Origin: Acidimicrobiaceae bacterium | GTDB taxonomy: Bacteria > Actinomycetota > Acidimicrobiia > Acidimicrobiales > Palsa-688 | Direction: 5' to 3' | Assembly: GCA_003166025.1 (NCBI GenBank) | Contig: PMWT01000066.1 | Location: 28,635-92,634 of the forward strand | DNA length: 64,000 bases | In this document: piece by piece, positions 48,810 through 58,030 of the stretch | How positions within the stretch are numbered: the stretch's first letter is position 1 | Layout: each line of letters begins with the position of its first letter | Position numbers and translations under genes: made by a program | The notes under the pieces: model-generated | Told to the model about the DNA's origin: nothing | Seen by the model: the letters and a program-made list of their open reading frames with translations, nothing else | Databases searched by the model: none

Positions 48810-49679
48810 TTGAGCGCCATCGTGATGTCCGGCGCGCCTGTCGCCGAATCCGTGTTGGACGACGTGCGCGCCCGGGTGGCTGCCCTCGGCCGCGCCGGCA
48901 AGACCGTGGGCCTGGGGACCATCCTGGTGGGCGACGACCCGGCCAGCGCCCATTACGTGGCCCGCAAGCATGAGACCTGCCAGCGCTTGGGCATCGCCTC
49001 GGTTGACATCCGTATCGCCGCCGGCGCTGGTCAGGAGGACCTGATCGCGGCCATCGACCAGCTTAACTCCGACCCGGCCGTCGACGGCTTCCTGGTCCAG
49101 AACCCGGTGCCCGCCGGCTACGACTACGCCGAGGCCCTGACCCGCGTTTCACCGGCCAAGGACGTCGATGGGCTCCACCCCGTCAACCTCGGCTACCTGG
49201 CGCTCGGTGAGGCAGGGCACCCCCGTCCGTGCACGCCTCTCGGCATCAAGGCCATGCTGGCTCACTACGAGGTGCCGGTGGAGGGGCGGTCGGTGGTCGT
49301 CGTGGGACGGGGCCCGACTCTGGGGCGCCCCCTGGCCCTTCTCCTGTCCCTGAAGGAGCCGGGGGCCAACGCCGCTGTCACGGTGGTCCACACGGGCGTG
49401 ACGGACTGGCCCGAGCACACCCGCCGGGCCGACATCGTCGTGGGCGCCGCCGGCGTCCCCAACATGATCACCCCGGACGTCGTGGCCCCAGGCTCGTGCG
49501 TGATCGGGGGCGGCATGACCTGGGAGGGGCGCAAGGTGCTGTCTGACGTCGATGAACGGTGCGCCGAAGTAGCAGCGTTCGTCACTCCCCGCCTCGGGGG
49601 CGTGGGGGTGACGACCGTGGCCATGCTCATCTCCAACACCGTGGCGGCGGCGGAGACGTCCCTCGGCCTTATCCTTTAG
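48810..49679 (+). CDS. folD: Methylenetetrahydrofolate dehydrogenase/cyclohydrolase
   Basis: DPASAHYVARKHETCQRLGI, GFLVQNPVP, DVDGLHPVNLGYL, VVGRGPTLGRPLALLL, GGVGVTTVAMLISN. Confidence 0.93.
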   Translation: MSAIVMSGAPVAESVLDDVRARVAALGRAGKTVGLGTILVGDDPASAHYVARKHETCQRLGIASVDIRIAAGAGQEDLIAAIDQLNSDPAVDGFLVQNPVPAGYDYAEALTRVSPAKDVDGLHPVNLGYLALGEAGHPRPCTPLGIKAMLAHYEVPVEGRSVVVVGRGPTLGRPLALLLSLKEPGANAAVTVVHTGVTDWPEHTRRADIVVGAAGVPNMITPDVVAPGSCVIGGGMTWEGRKVLSDVDERCAEVAAFVTPRLGGVGVTTVAMLISNTVAAAETSLGLIL

Positions 49680-49681
49680 TG

Positions 49682-50551
49682 ATGGCGACCGTCTCCGAGC
49701 TCCTGGCGGCGGGGAAGACCTACTCCTTCGAGTTTTTCCCGCCCAAGAACGACGCCGAGCAGGCCCGCCTGGTGGAAACGCTCCTCGACCTCCAGCCCCT
49801 CCGGCCCTCCTTCGTGTCGGTCACGTACCGGGCCGGGCCGTCGTCCCGCCAGCGCACGACCGACCTCGTGTTCTCCATGCTGCGCCTGACGGCGCTCAAC
49901 CCGATGGCCCATCTGACCTGCACCGGCCACAGCCGCCTCGAGCTGGCCGACATCTTGGTGAGCTTTCGCAAGGCCGGGGTGGAAAACCTGATGGCGCTGG
50001 GCGGCGACCCGCCCAGCGACGCCTCCGTAGGGCCGGGCGAACTGGCTCACGCCCAGGAACTGGTGGAGCTGGCCCGTGCCATCGGTGGTTTCTGCATCGG
50101 GGTCGCCGCCCACCCGGGCCGGCACCCACGGTCGCGCAGCCTGGCCAGCGACCGACGTTTCCTGGCCCAGAAGCTAAAGGCCGCCGACTTCGCCGTGACG
50201 CAGTTCTTCTTCGAGCCGGCCGACTACTTCTCCCTGGTGGACGACCTGGCCGCCCGGGGCGTCGACAAGCCCGTCCTGCCGGGCATACTGCCGGTGACCA
50301 GCCTGTCATCGGTCCCTCGCATGGCCGAGATGGGTTGCGCCGCGCCCGCCCACCTCGTCGAACGGCTTGAGGCGGCGCAAGCCCGGGGCGGCCGCCAGGA
50401 CATGGTCAAGGCGGGGGTGGACGCGGCCACGGAGCTGTGCTCGGCCTTGCTGGACCAGGGGGCGCCCGGCCTGCACTTTTACACTTTCAACCGGTCCGAG
50501 GCGACGCGGCGCATCCACGCCAACCTCGGCCTGTCGGTCGCCGCCGGTTAG
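49682..50551 (+). CDS. metF: Methylenetetrahydrofolate reductase
   Basis: SFEFFPPKNDAEQARLVETL, FVSVTYRAGPSSR, HLTCTGHSR, NLMALGGDPP, HPGRHPRSRSLASDRRFLAQKLKAADFAVTQFFFE, GLHFYTFNRSEATRRI. Confidence 0.92.
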   Translation: MATVSELLAAGKTYSFEFFPPKNDAEQARLVETLLDLQPLRPSFVSVTYRAGPSSRQRTTDLVFSMLRLTALNPMAHLTCTGHSRLELADILVSFRKAGVENLMALGGDPPSDASVGPGELAHAQELVELARAIGGFCIGVAAHPGRHPRSRSLASDRRFLAQKLKAADFAVTQFFFEPADYFSLVDDLAARGVDKPVLPGILPVTSLSSVPRMAEMGCAAPAHLVERLEAAQARGGRQDMVKAGVDAATELCSALLDQGAPGLHFYTFNRSEATRRIHANLGLSVAAG

Positions 50552-51417
50552 CGGGGCGCTGAGGAGCTGAGGCGCTCGTTGGTGATCCTTACGGCATCGG
50601 GGTTGTCATCGACCAGCAAATAGCGCCGCCCCAACCCCTTGGCCGCCACTCCCGTCGTCCCGCTGCCGCAGAAGAAGTCGGCTACCAGTTCGCCCGGGTT
50701 GCTGGAGGCCCGGACTATGCGTTCGAGCAGCTTGAGCGGCTTCTGGGTGGGGTAGCCGGTCCGCTCGGCACTGTTGGTCGGCACGATGGTGAGCCACCAG
50801 GTGTCGGTGGGGAGCTTCCCCCGGGACGCCTTGTCCGGCCCCACCAGCCCTGGTGCCATATAGGGGATGCGGTCGATGTCGGCCACGTTGAATGTCCAGC
50901 GGGCGGATTTCGAGTACCACAAGATGTTGTCGTGCTTGCGGGGCCAGCGGTCTTTCGCCCTACCGCCGTAGTCGTAAGCCCAGATGACCTCGTTGAGGAA
51001 GCGTTCCGGGCCGAAGAGCTCGTCGAGCAACACCCGGGCGTAGTGGGCGGCGTGAAAGTCGAGGTGCAAGTAGAGCGACCCGGTCGGACGAAGCACCCGG
51101 TGCACCTCCGACAGGCACTGGCGCAGGAACTCGAGGTACTCCGACAAGCTCATGTCGTCGCGGTAGCGGTAGTCGGAGACGACCTCGAACGGGTAACGCC
51201 GGCCACCGAAGCCCACCCGTTCCCTGGTGCCCACGCCGGTGCGGATGGAACCCAGGCGACGGACCTGGCCGGTGCCGAACGGGGGGTCGATATAGACCAG
51301 GTCGATGCAGCCGTCGGGCAGGCCGGCCAGGACCTCCCGGCAATCGCCGAGGACGACGCCCTCGGGCACGGCACCAGGGCCCGGCACCGCCGTCATCGCG
51401 GACAGGGCCGCGCCCAC
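50548..51417 (-). CDS. Site-specific DNA methyltransferase (beta-class motif order)
   Basis: GDCREVLAGLPDGCIDLVYIDPPFGTG (motif IV) near N-terminus, VADFFCGSGTTGVAAKGLGRRYLLVDDN (motif I) near C-terminus; TQKPLKLLERI. Confidence 0.88.
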   Translation of the reverse strand: MGAALSAMTAVPGPGAVPEGVVLGDCREVLAGLPDGCIDLVYIDPPFGTGQVRRLGSIRTGVGTRERVGFGGRRYPFEVVSDYRYRDDMSLSEYLEFLRQCLSEVHRVLRPTGSLYLHLDFHAAHYARVLLDELFGPERFLNEVIWAYDYGGRAKDRWPRKHDNILWYSKSARWTFNVADIDRIPYMAPGLVGPDKASRGKLPTDTWWLTIVPTNSAERTGYPTQKPLKLLERIVRASSNPGELVADFFCGSGTTGVAAKGLGRRYLLVDDNPDAVRITNERLSSSAPR

Positions 51418-51543
51418 ACTGGGCAGATCGCGCCTGGTTCCACAGGGGAAGGCTACGGCTTGGTGGGCACCCGGACAGGGACCTAACCCCGGGGTGTAGT
51501 CGGCTTCGTCTGGCCGGTGGCGGGGGACATAGGCTGGCCCGCC

Positions 51544-52746
51544 ATGGCAGACAAGATCACGATGGGGCCGGACGGGGACCTTCGGGTCCCGGACGAGCCC
51601 ATAATCCCTTTTATCGAAGGCGACGGGACAGGCGTGGACATCTGGCCCGCGGCCCGGCGGGTAATAGACGCCGCCGTGGCCAAGCAGGGCCAGGGCCGCA
51701 GCATTGCCTGGACGGAAGTGCTGGCCGGGGAGAAGGCGTTCCGGGAGACGGGCAACTGGTTACCCGAAGAAACGCTCGGTGCGTTCCGTCAGTACCTCAT
51801 CGGCATCAAGGGACCTCTGACGACACCGGTGGGCGGAGGCTTTCGCTCGCTCAACGTCGCCCTGCGCCAGCTGCTCGACCTCTATGTCTGCCTACGACCG
51901 GTCCGGTGGTACGAGGGCGTGCCCTCCCCCGTCAAACACCCCGAGCTGGTCGACATGGTCATCTTCCGGGAGAACACCGAGGACATATACGCCGGCCTCG
52001 AGGTCGAGGAGGGCACAGCGGAGGCCAAGCGGCTCATCGAGTTCCTGCACGAGGAGCTGGGCTGGCACGTCCGGCCCGACTCGGGCATCGGCATCAAGCC
52101 CATATCCGTGACGGCCAGTAAGCGCCTGGCCCGGGCCGCACTGCAGTATGCCGTGGACCACAGCCGCAAGTCGGTGACCCTGGTGCACAAGGGCAACATC
52201 CAGAAGTACACCGAAGGTGCGTTCCGCAAGTGGGGCTACGAGGTGGCCCGCGACGAGTTCGCCGAAGTGGCCGTCAGCTGGGAGGAATGCGGAGGCCGGC
52301 CCGGCGACAAGATCCTCGTGAAGGACAACATCGCCGACATAACTTTGCAACAGGTCCTCACCCGGCCCGAGGACTTCGACGTCATCGCCACCACCAACCT
52401 CAACGGCGACTACCTCTCCGATGCCATCGCCGCCCAGGTCGGCGGGATCGGTATCGCCCCGGGGGCCAACATCAACTACGAGACCGGTCACGGGATTTTC
52501 GAGGCGACGCACGGCACCGCTCCGAAATACGCCGGCCAGGACAAGGTCAACCCCGGTTCGGTCCTGCTCTCTGGCGTCCTGATGCTCGAGCACCTGGGCT
52601 GGCAGGCGGCCGCCGACGACATTGTGAGAGCGCTGCAGCAAACCATCGCCGACCGGGTCGTCACCTATGACTTCGCCCGCCAGATGGAGGGTGCCAAAGA
52701 AGTCAAGACGTCCGAGTTCGCCGATGCCATCATCGAGCGGTTGTAG
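51544..52746 (+). CDS. icd: NADP-type isocitrate dehydrogenase
   Basis: [109 protein letters not shown]. Confidence 0.95.
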   Translation: MADKITMGPDGDLRVPDEPIIPFIEGDGTGVDIWPAARRVIDAAVAKQGQGRSIAWTEVLAGEKAFRETGNWLPEETLGAFRQYLIGIKGPLTTPVGGGFRSLNVALRQLLDLYVCLRPVRWYEGVPSPVKHPELVDMVIFRENTEDIYAGLEVEEGTAEAKRLIEFLHEELGWHVRPDSGIGIKPISVTASKRLARAALQYAVDHSRKSVTLVHKGNIQKYTEGAFRKWGYEVARDEFAEVAVSWEECGGRPGDKILVKDNIADITLQQVLTRPEDFDVIATTNLNGDYLSDAIAAQVGGIGIAPGANINYETGHGIFEATHGTAPKYAGQDKVNPGSVLLSGVLMLEHLGWQAAADDIVRALQQTIADRVVTYDFARQMEGAKEVKTSEFADAIIERL

Positions 52747-52758
52747 GGCCGGCCCGCC

Positions 52759-53793
52759 ATGTCCGATCCCAAGCCCGATCTCGCTCCCGGCCCCCTCCGG
52801 CCCATCAACGTCGCGATCACCGGGGCCGCCGGCCAGATCGCCTACAGCCTACTTTTCAGGGTCGCCAGCGGTTTGATGCTCGGCCCGCAACAGCCTGTCG
52901 CCTTGCGCCTCTTGGAGGTGCCGGCCGCCATGGGCGCCCTGAAGGGCGTCGTCATGGAGCTCGACGACTGCGCCTTCCCCCTGGTTTCGAACATCCTCGC
53001 AAGTTCCGACCCGAACGAAGCCTTCGGGGATGCCGAGGTCGTCCTGCTGGTCGGGGCCCGGCCCCGGAGCAAGGGCATGGAGCGCCGTGACCTCCTGGAA
53101 GCCAACGGGGCTATCTTCAGCGTGCAGGGCCGAGCCCTGGCCGCCAGCGCCAGCCGCGACGTACGGGTGCTCGTAGTCGGCAACCCGGCCAACACCAACT
53201 GCCTGATAGCCGCCCACAATGCCGGAACGGGCCCGGCGGCCTTGTCCCCCCGGCAGTTTGCCGCCATGACCCGTCTCGACCACAACCGGGCCGTCGCCCA
53301 GGTGGCGGCCAAGGCGGGCGCCCCGGTGACGTCGGTGACCAACCTTTCCATCTGGGGCAACCATTCGGCTACCCAGTACCCGGACATCTTCCACGCCAAG
53401 GTCGACGGCCAGCCCGCTCTCGACCGGGTCGGCGGACCGAAATGGGTCGAGGACTACCTGCTGCCCACGGTCCAGCAGCGGGGGGCGGCCATCATCGAGG
53501 CCCGGGGCGCGTCCAGCGCGGCGTCGGCCGCCAACGCCGCTGTCGACACCATAAGGGATTGGTACCTCGGTACTAGGCCTGGGGACTGGACGTCGATGGC
53601 CGTGAGCTCCGACGGCTCGTACAGTGCCCCGGAGGGTATCTACTGCTCTTTCCCGGTGACGACAGGCCAGGGGAGCTACGAGGTCGTGCCCAACCTCGAC
53701 ATAAACGATTTTTCCCGCCGACAGGTCGACCGGAGCACCGCAGAGCTGGTCGAGGAACGCGACAGTGTCGCCAGCCTCGGCCTCCTCGCCTGA
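52759..53793 (+). CDS. mdh: Malate dehydrogenase
   Basis: [60 protein letters not shown]. Confidence 0.94.
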   Translation: MSDPKPDLAPGPLRPINVAITGAAGQIAYSLLFRVASGLMLGPQQPVALRLLEVPAAMGALKGVVMELDDCAFPLVSNILASSDPNEAFGDAEVVLLVGARPRSKGMERRDLLEANGAIFSVQGRALAASASRDVRVLVVGNPANTNCLIAAHNAGTGPAALSPRQFAAMTRLDHNRAVAQVAAKAGAPVTSVTNLSIWGNHSATQYPDIFHAKVDGQPALDRVGGPKWVEDYLLPTVQQRGAAIIEARGASSAASAANAAVDTIRDWYLGTRPGDWTSMAVSSDGSYSAPEGIYCSFPVTTGQGSYEVVPNLDINDFSRRQVDRSTAELVEERDSVASLGLLA

Positions 53794-53810
53794 CAGCGGC
53801 CTGCCTCACA

Positions 53811-53842
53811 CCGCCCGCCGGGCCGGTTTGCGGCCCGGGCGG
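53811..53842 (+). terminator. GC-rich hairpin downstream of mdh, between convergent genes
   Basis: CCGCCCG(ccg)GGCC-ggtttgc-GGCCCGGGCGG; 11 bp pairing with a 3-nt bulge. Confidence 0.5.
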
Positions 53843-53876
53843 CCTACTGAGCGATGGCCGGGCTACGGGCGCGACC

Positions 53877-54092
53877 TCAGTGCGTCAACGCCGGAGGGCT
53901 CACTAACCCGAGCCGATGGAGGTACGACAGCTTGCGCTCTACCGCCGCTCGCCATGCGTGCAAGTCCGTGTCGAAGTGAGCTCGGTCGCCGTCCTCGTAG
54001 GCGTGCTCGAGTTCGTCGAACGCCTCGTCCTCTGCGTCGAGCAGGGAACGGTACTTGGTTAGGAACTGGTCGTCCACAACGTCGCAGAGCAT
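53877..54092 (-). CDS. Small hypothetical acidic protein (71 aa)
   Basis: MLCDVVDDQFLTKYRSLLDAEDEAFDELEHAYEDGDRAHFDTDLHAWRAAVERKLSYLHRLGLVSPPALTH; protein-like composition. Confidence 0.5.
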   Translation of the reverse strand: MLCDVVDDQFLTKYRSLLDAEDEAFDELEHAYEDGDRAHFDTDLHAWRAAVERKLSYLHRLGLVSPPALTH

Positions 54093-54264
54093 TTTGCGCC
54101 TGCACCTCCAGTTTCCGGTAGCGGGGGGGTGTTTAACCTAGAACTACCACTATCGCTCTTTGGACGCTCGAAGTTCAACTGGTTCTGAGGCTTTCTTCGC
54201 AGTTCCCTAGGTTCAACCGCGAAGGCCGCAAAGGCACCGGGCCGCCGGCAGCACCGAGGGTGGC

Positions 54265-55146
54265 TCAGAGCACGGGCGACTGCTCCAGGCGGCACACGTC
54301 CAGTCGGAGGTTGGCGCTAAACCTGTCCGCCAGGGCGGCCTGGTGGACGGCGTCGCCATGGGCTTGGACCGCCGCCAGACGGGCCTCGCCCGGGAGCGAG
54401 CGCGGGACAAGACGCCCGCCGGAGCGGACGGCGGGGCCGACGATGGCCGCATAGCGCCGTTGGGCGGCGGTAAAGTTCTGCCAGGTTTGCAGCCATTCTT
54501 CGACGGGCCCTTCGATCCCCCGGCCCGTGGGGACGGCACTGAGGCGTTGGCGCAACCGGTCGACCTGGTCGGCGGCGGCAAAGATGCTGGGACCATCGAT
54601 GTCGTCGGCCAGTACCGTCCGGTACTTCGGCAAGGTCGCCTGGCACTCCCGGCCGGCCAGGGCGGCAAACTCGGCCAGGGCTCGGGCGTTGGCGTCCATC
54701 ACTGTGCCGGGGGCTCGGTAGGGTGCCATGACCGCCACGCTCGAGACAACTACGGCGACAGCGATCACGACCATCGAGACGATGACGAGAAGGGGCCTGC
54801 GGGCCGGCCCCAGATTCGGCGGGGGTTGCCATCCGGGTGAGCGAGAGGACCGCGACCACGGCCCGGAAGTGGAGCGCCGCGCCTGGTCGGACCGCCGGGC
54901 AAGGCCCAGAAGGGACCACTCCCGAGCCGCGCTGAAGGCGTGCTCGCGCATCTGTTGGGGATGGACCGGCCCCTCGACGGAGCGGTCGACCTCGCTATAG
55001 TCGACCTCGAGCTCGTCAGCCCTCGAAGTCCACGGCGGGCGGGCCCGCGAGCGCCCCGTCCAGGAACCCCCGTCCCAGTAGCGCAGGGCTCCGGGGTCGT
55101 CGGGGCTTACGTACCAACCCGGTTGAGCGGGCCAAGGTCGTCCCAT
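54265..55146 (-). CDS. DUF2510-domain single-pass membrane protein
   Basis: N-term PAQPGWYVSPDDPGALRYWDGGSWT; TM LLVIVSMVVIAVAVVVSSVAVM. Confidence 0.75.
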   Translation of the reverse strand: MGRPWPAQPGWYVSPDDPGALRYWDGGSWTGRSRARPPWTSRADELEVDYSEVDRSVEGPVHPQQMREHAFSAAREWSLLGLARRSDQARRSTSGPWSRSSRSPGWQPPPNLGPARRPLLVIVSMVVIAVAVVVSSVAVMAPYRAPGTVMDANARALAEFAALAGRECQATLPKYRTVLADDIDGPSIFAAADQVDRLRQRLSAVPTGRGIEGPVEEWLQTWQNFTAAQRRYAAIVGPAVRSGGRLVPRSLPGEARLAAVQAHGDAVHQAALADRFSANLRLDVCRLEQSPVL

Positions 55147-55156
55147 GTCGCCCCAC

Positions 55157-55570
55157 TCAGAAGCTCGTGCTCGCCCGGACCGACGCTGGCACGAGGTCCA
55201 GAGATCCCAGCGCCGCCTGATGGACAGAAAGCGCGGCCGTGTTGCCAGTGATGTGTGCCCGTCCCGAAGACATGGCGTCCAGGGCCGAGATCCGGCCCGA
55301 AGCGATACCGGCCATGGTGGGGTAGTCGGCGCTCAGTACCACCTGCGCCGTCCTGCAGGCGTCCGGTCCGGCAAGGACAACGGCCTTCGGTCCGCTCACC
55401 GCCACCTGGTAGCGCACTACCCCGGCGGCCGCCCGGGGCACTGAGGTCACGGCCACTCCCACGACCAGGTCAGGGGGCGCAGCAGAGCCAGGCACGCTTT
55501 CGAGAGGGCCGGCCTCAAGCTCGCCCGCCCGAAGCTCGGCGAACCACTCGGGCGACAAGAAACGAGCCAC
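55157..55570 (-). CDS. SCP2/sterol-carrier-like small protein
   Basis: FLSPEWFAELRAG...RTAQVVLSADYPTMAGIASGRISALDAMSSGRAHITGNTAAL. Confidence 0.6.
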   Translation of the reverse strand: MARFLSPEWFAELRAGELEAGPLESVPGSAAPPDLVVGVAVTSVPRAAAGVVRYQVAVSGPKAVVLAGPDACRTAQVVLSADYPTMAGIASGRISALDAMSSGRAHITGNTAALSVHQAALGSLDLVPASVRASTSF

Positions 55571-55640
55571 CCCAACATATCTACCAGCTACAGAAGGGGA
55601 AGGTTTGCAAAACTCGCCCGCGGCCGCCGTACCCGCCTCC

Positions 55641-57959
55641 TCATTCCCCCCTCGCCATGGCGCCCCGGCCCCTCAAAGGGCTCTCGCCCCCAGCCGTGAT
55701 AGAGCTCTCGTAGCGATTGCGCACCAGCTCTGTGCCCCCTGCCCACCGGAGCTCGAGCTCAAGGACGAGGGGCCAGGACGCGACGGCGCCGGCCCCGCCA
55801 GGCGGAGCGGGCAGGCGCGCGAGCGACGGCAGTGCCGCCTTCAGGCGCCCAACGAAAGTGCAATCCCGCCCGCCGACCTCCCCCCCGAACTGCCAGCGCC
55901 GGCCTCCGCCCGGCCACCTCAAGGTGGCCTCGACCTTGGCCCCGGCCAGGGCCTGGCCCAGGTCGTTGACGACGTGGACCTCAAGGACCAGGTCCGACGA
56001 CGAGGCGTAGCTCGCGGCCGGCCACTGTGCGACGACCAGCACGGGCGCGCAGGCGGCTTGCAGAGCACCGTAGGCCGCCTTGGGCCGACGGTCATGGTCG
56101 AGGACGGCGGCGCTGACGGCGGGCTGGGCGTCGCTGAGGCAGAAGACGGCAAAGCCGCCCACCGGTCCGGAACGCAGACGGCGCAATGCCTCGACCTGGG
56201 CCCGCACCAGGTCTGCCTGGTAGGCCTGCGTGGCCTCCCGCCACATCTCGAATGTGGGGTACTGAGCCGGAGGAACGCGCTGGTCGAAAATCTCCTTTTC
56301 CAGGCAATGGTGTTCGACCAGGTGGTCCCAGTCGAGGTCAGGCCAACGCTCGGGTCTCATAAACGACGCCGTGCCCGGTACCGCCTGCGCCCCCAGCTCA
56401 CTGACAAAACGAACGGCTGCGGGCCAGAGGGCGGCCGCCCGTGACAGGTCTCGCAGGCCGCCATGACGCCAGCCGAAGTAAAGATGACTGTCCGTGCCCC
56501 ACGCCGGGTGCGGCAACCTGCCCGAGTGGGCTACTGCGGGCCGGGAAGGGTCAGCCTTTTCGAGCGTCCGCCGGACGCTGTGGTCCAGGACCGTTTTGTT
56601 CCAACTGGGCAGGACCTGCCCGGCCGCCCACCTGAGAGCTGTGCCCGCCGCCAGCCCCGTCCGGCCCGGCGGGGCGGCGCCCGTCGCGGCGCGCCGCCGG
56701 GGAGAAATGGTGGAAAAGGGCTCGTTGTGGCCACACCACACGACTATGGACGGGTGGTGCGCAAGAAGGTCCACCGCCGCCGCCGCCTGGCGGACGGCCT
56801 GGCTACGGGCGCCCTTGAAAGTGCCCTGCAAGGGCATGTCCTGCCAAATGAGCACGCCCAAGCGGTCGGCCGCCTCGTAGACCTCGGGGCGGGCCACGTG
56901 GCTATGGGCCCGCAGCAGGTTGAGCCCTGCGTCCCGGGCGAGTGCCACGTCTGCCGCCACCTCCCCAGGGCTGGCATAGGCGGGATCCGGGCGCGTTGGC
57001 AGCAGGTTGGCGCCTTTCAAGAACAACCGCTCACCGTTTACGGCCCATACGAAATTGTGCATCCGTACCTGGCGCAGCCCGGTCCGCAGCACCTTCCCGT
57101 CGCTGCGCCCACCATCAACTTCGATCTCGACGTCGATGTCGTGCAGGACCTGGTCACCCAGGCCTACGGGCCACCACAAGCGGGGTTCGAGGACCTCGAC
57201 CTGCCAGCGGACACGGTTGGGCCCCTCGGCCAGTGGCTGGCGCTTGTCCATCACGGCGCATGGCGCTTCCCCGCTCAGGCCGCTCACCCGCGTGCGCAAC
57301 ATCGCCGTGAGGGGCCCGGAACTATCCAGCATGGCGAAGAAATCGAGCACGGCCCGCTGCGGGCCGGCCTCGGTACAAATGGCTCTGAGCGACGATATCC
57401 GCACCGGCCCGCTGCGCTGGGCCCGGACCGGCGCCCATATCCCCCCCGGGTTCCGCGCCGGGTCTATGCCGGCCGAGCTGGCGAACGCCCCGAGCAGGGA
57501 GCGCGTGGTCGCCCCCCGGGCCCGCCGTTCGCAACCGACCTCGATTGCCAGTAGATGTTCGGAGCGGGCGTTGACGGCCAAGGTCACGTCGAAGCTGTGG
57601 GAGAAAAAGTAGCCCTCGGTGTCGCCTAGGTAGGAGCCGTCCAGCCACACGTCCGACTGGTAAAAGATGCCGTCCATGACCAACCACGCCCGCTCAGCCT
57701 CGGCCAGCGGGGCCATCTCGAAACGCCGCCGGTATAGCAGAGGACCGTCAGAGGTGGCGAAAGCCGGCTCCGCCTGCCAGTGGCCGGGGACCCGGACCGG
57801 TTGCCAGGCGCCATCGTCGAAATCGGGGCGGGGAAAGCTGCGTCGCAGGTCCTCGTCGGCCTCTATGGCCACCCATTGGCCGCCCAGGTCCATCACCTCG
57901 TTGTCCGGGCCCACCACGTTCCTGCCCGGAGCCACCACCTGGCCGCCTAGATCCGTCAC
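55641..57959 (-). CDS. Glycoside hydrolase family 2 (beta-mannosidase/beta-galactosidase-like)
   Basis: DGIFYQSDVWLDGSYLGDTEGYFFSHSFDVT; NGERLFLKGANLLPTRPDPAYASPGEVAADVALARDAGLNLLRAHSHVARPEVYEAADRLGVLIWQDMPLQGTF; WCGHNEPF. Confidence 0.88.
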   Translation of the reverse strand: MTDLGGQVVAPGRNVVGPDNEVMDLGGQWVAIEADEDLRRSFPRPDFDDGAWQPVRVPGHWQAEPAFATSDGPLLYRRRFEMAPLAEAERAWLVMDGIFYQSDVWLDGSYLGDTEGYFFSHSFDVTLAVNARSEHLLAIEVGCERRARGATTRSLLGAFASSAGIDPARNPGGIWAPVRAQRSGPVRISSLRAICTEAGPQRAVLDFFAMLDSSGPLTAMLRTRVSGLSGEAPCAVMDKRQPLAEGPNRVRWQVEVLEPRLWWPVGLGDQVLHDIDVEIEVDGGRSDGKVLRTGLRQVRMHNFVWAVNGERLFLKGANLLPTRPDPAYASPGEVAADVALARDAGLNLLRAHSHVARPEVYEAADRLGVLIWQDMPLQGTFKGARSQAVRQAAAAVDLLAHHPSIVVWCGHNEPFSTISPRRRAATGAAPPGRTGLAAGTALRWAAGQVLPSWNKTVLDHSVRRTLEKADPSRPAVAHSGRLPHPAWGTDSHLYFGWRHGGLRDLSRAAALWPAAVRFVSELGAQAVPGTASFMRPERWPDLDWDHLVEHHCLEKEIFDQRVPPAQYPTFEMWREATQAYQADLVRAQVEALRRLRSGPVGGFAVFCLSDAQPAVSAAVLDHDRRPKAAYGALQAACAPVLVVAQWPAASYASSSDLVLEVHVVNDLGQALAGAKVEATLRWPGGGRRWQFGGEVGGRDCTFVGRLKAALPSLARLPAPPGGAGAVASWPLVLELELRWAGGTELVRNRYESSITAGGESPLRGRGAMARGE

Positions 57960-58030
57960 GCCGGGCCCATCAGCGCGGTGGCCTCTTCATAAGGGCAAAG
58001 TAGCGCTGTCGGCGAAGGTACGGTTTGACC

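Noticed and set aside
47654-48922. 422-aa minus-strand ORF antisense to purH
   Set aside because: Spurious high-GC antisense frame; PurH on the plus strand is unambiguous.
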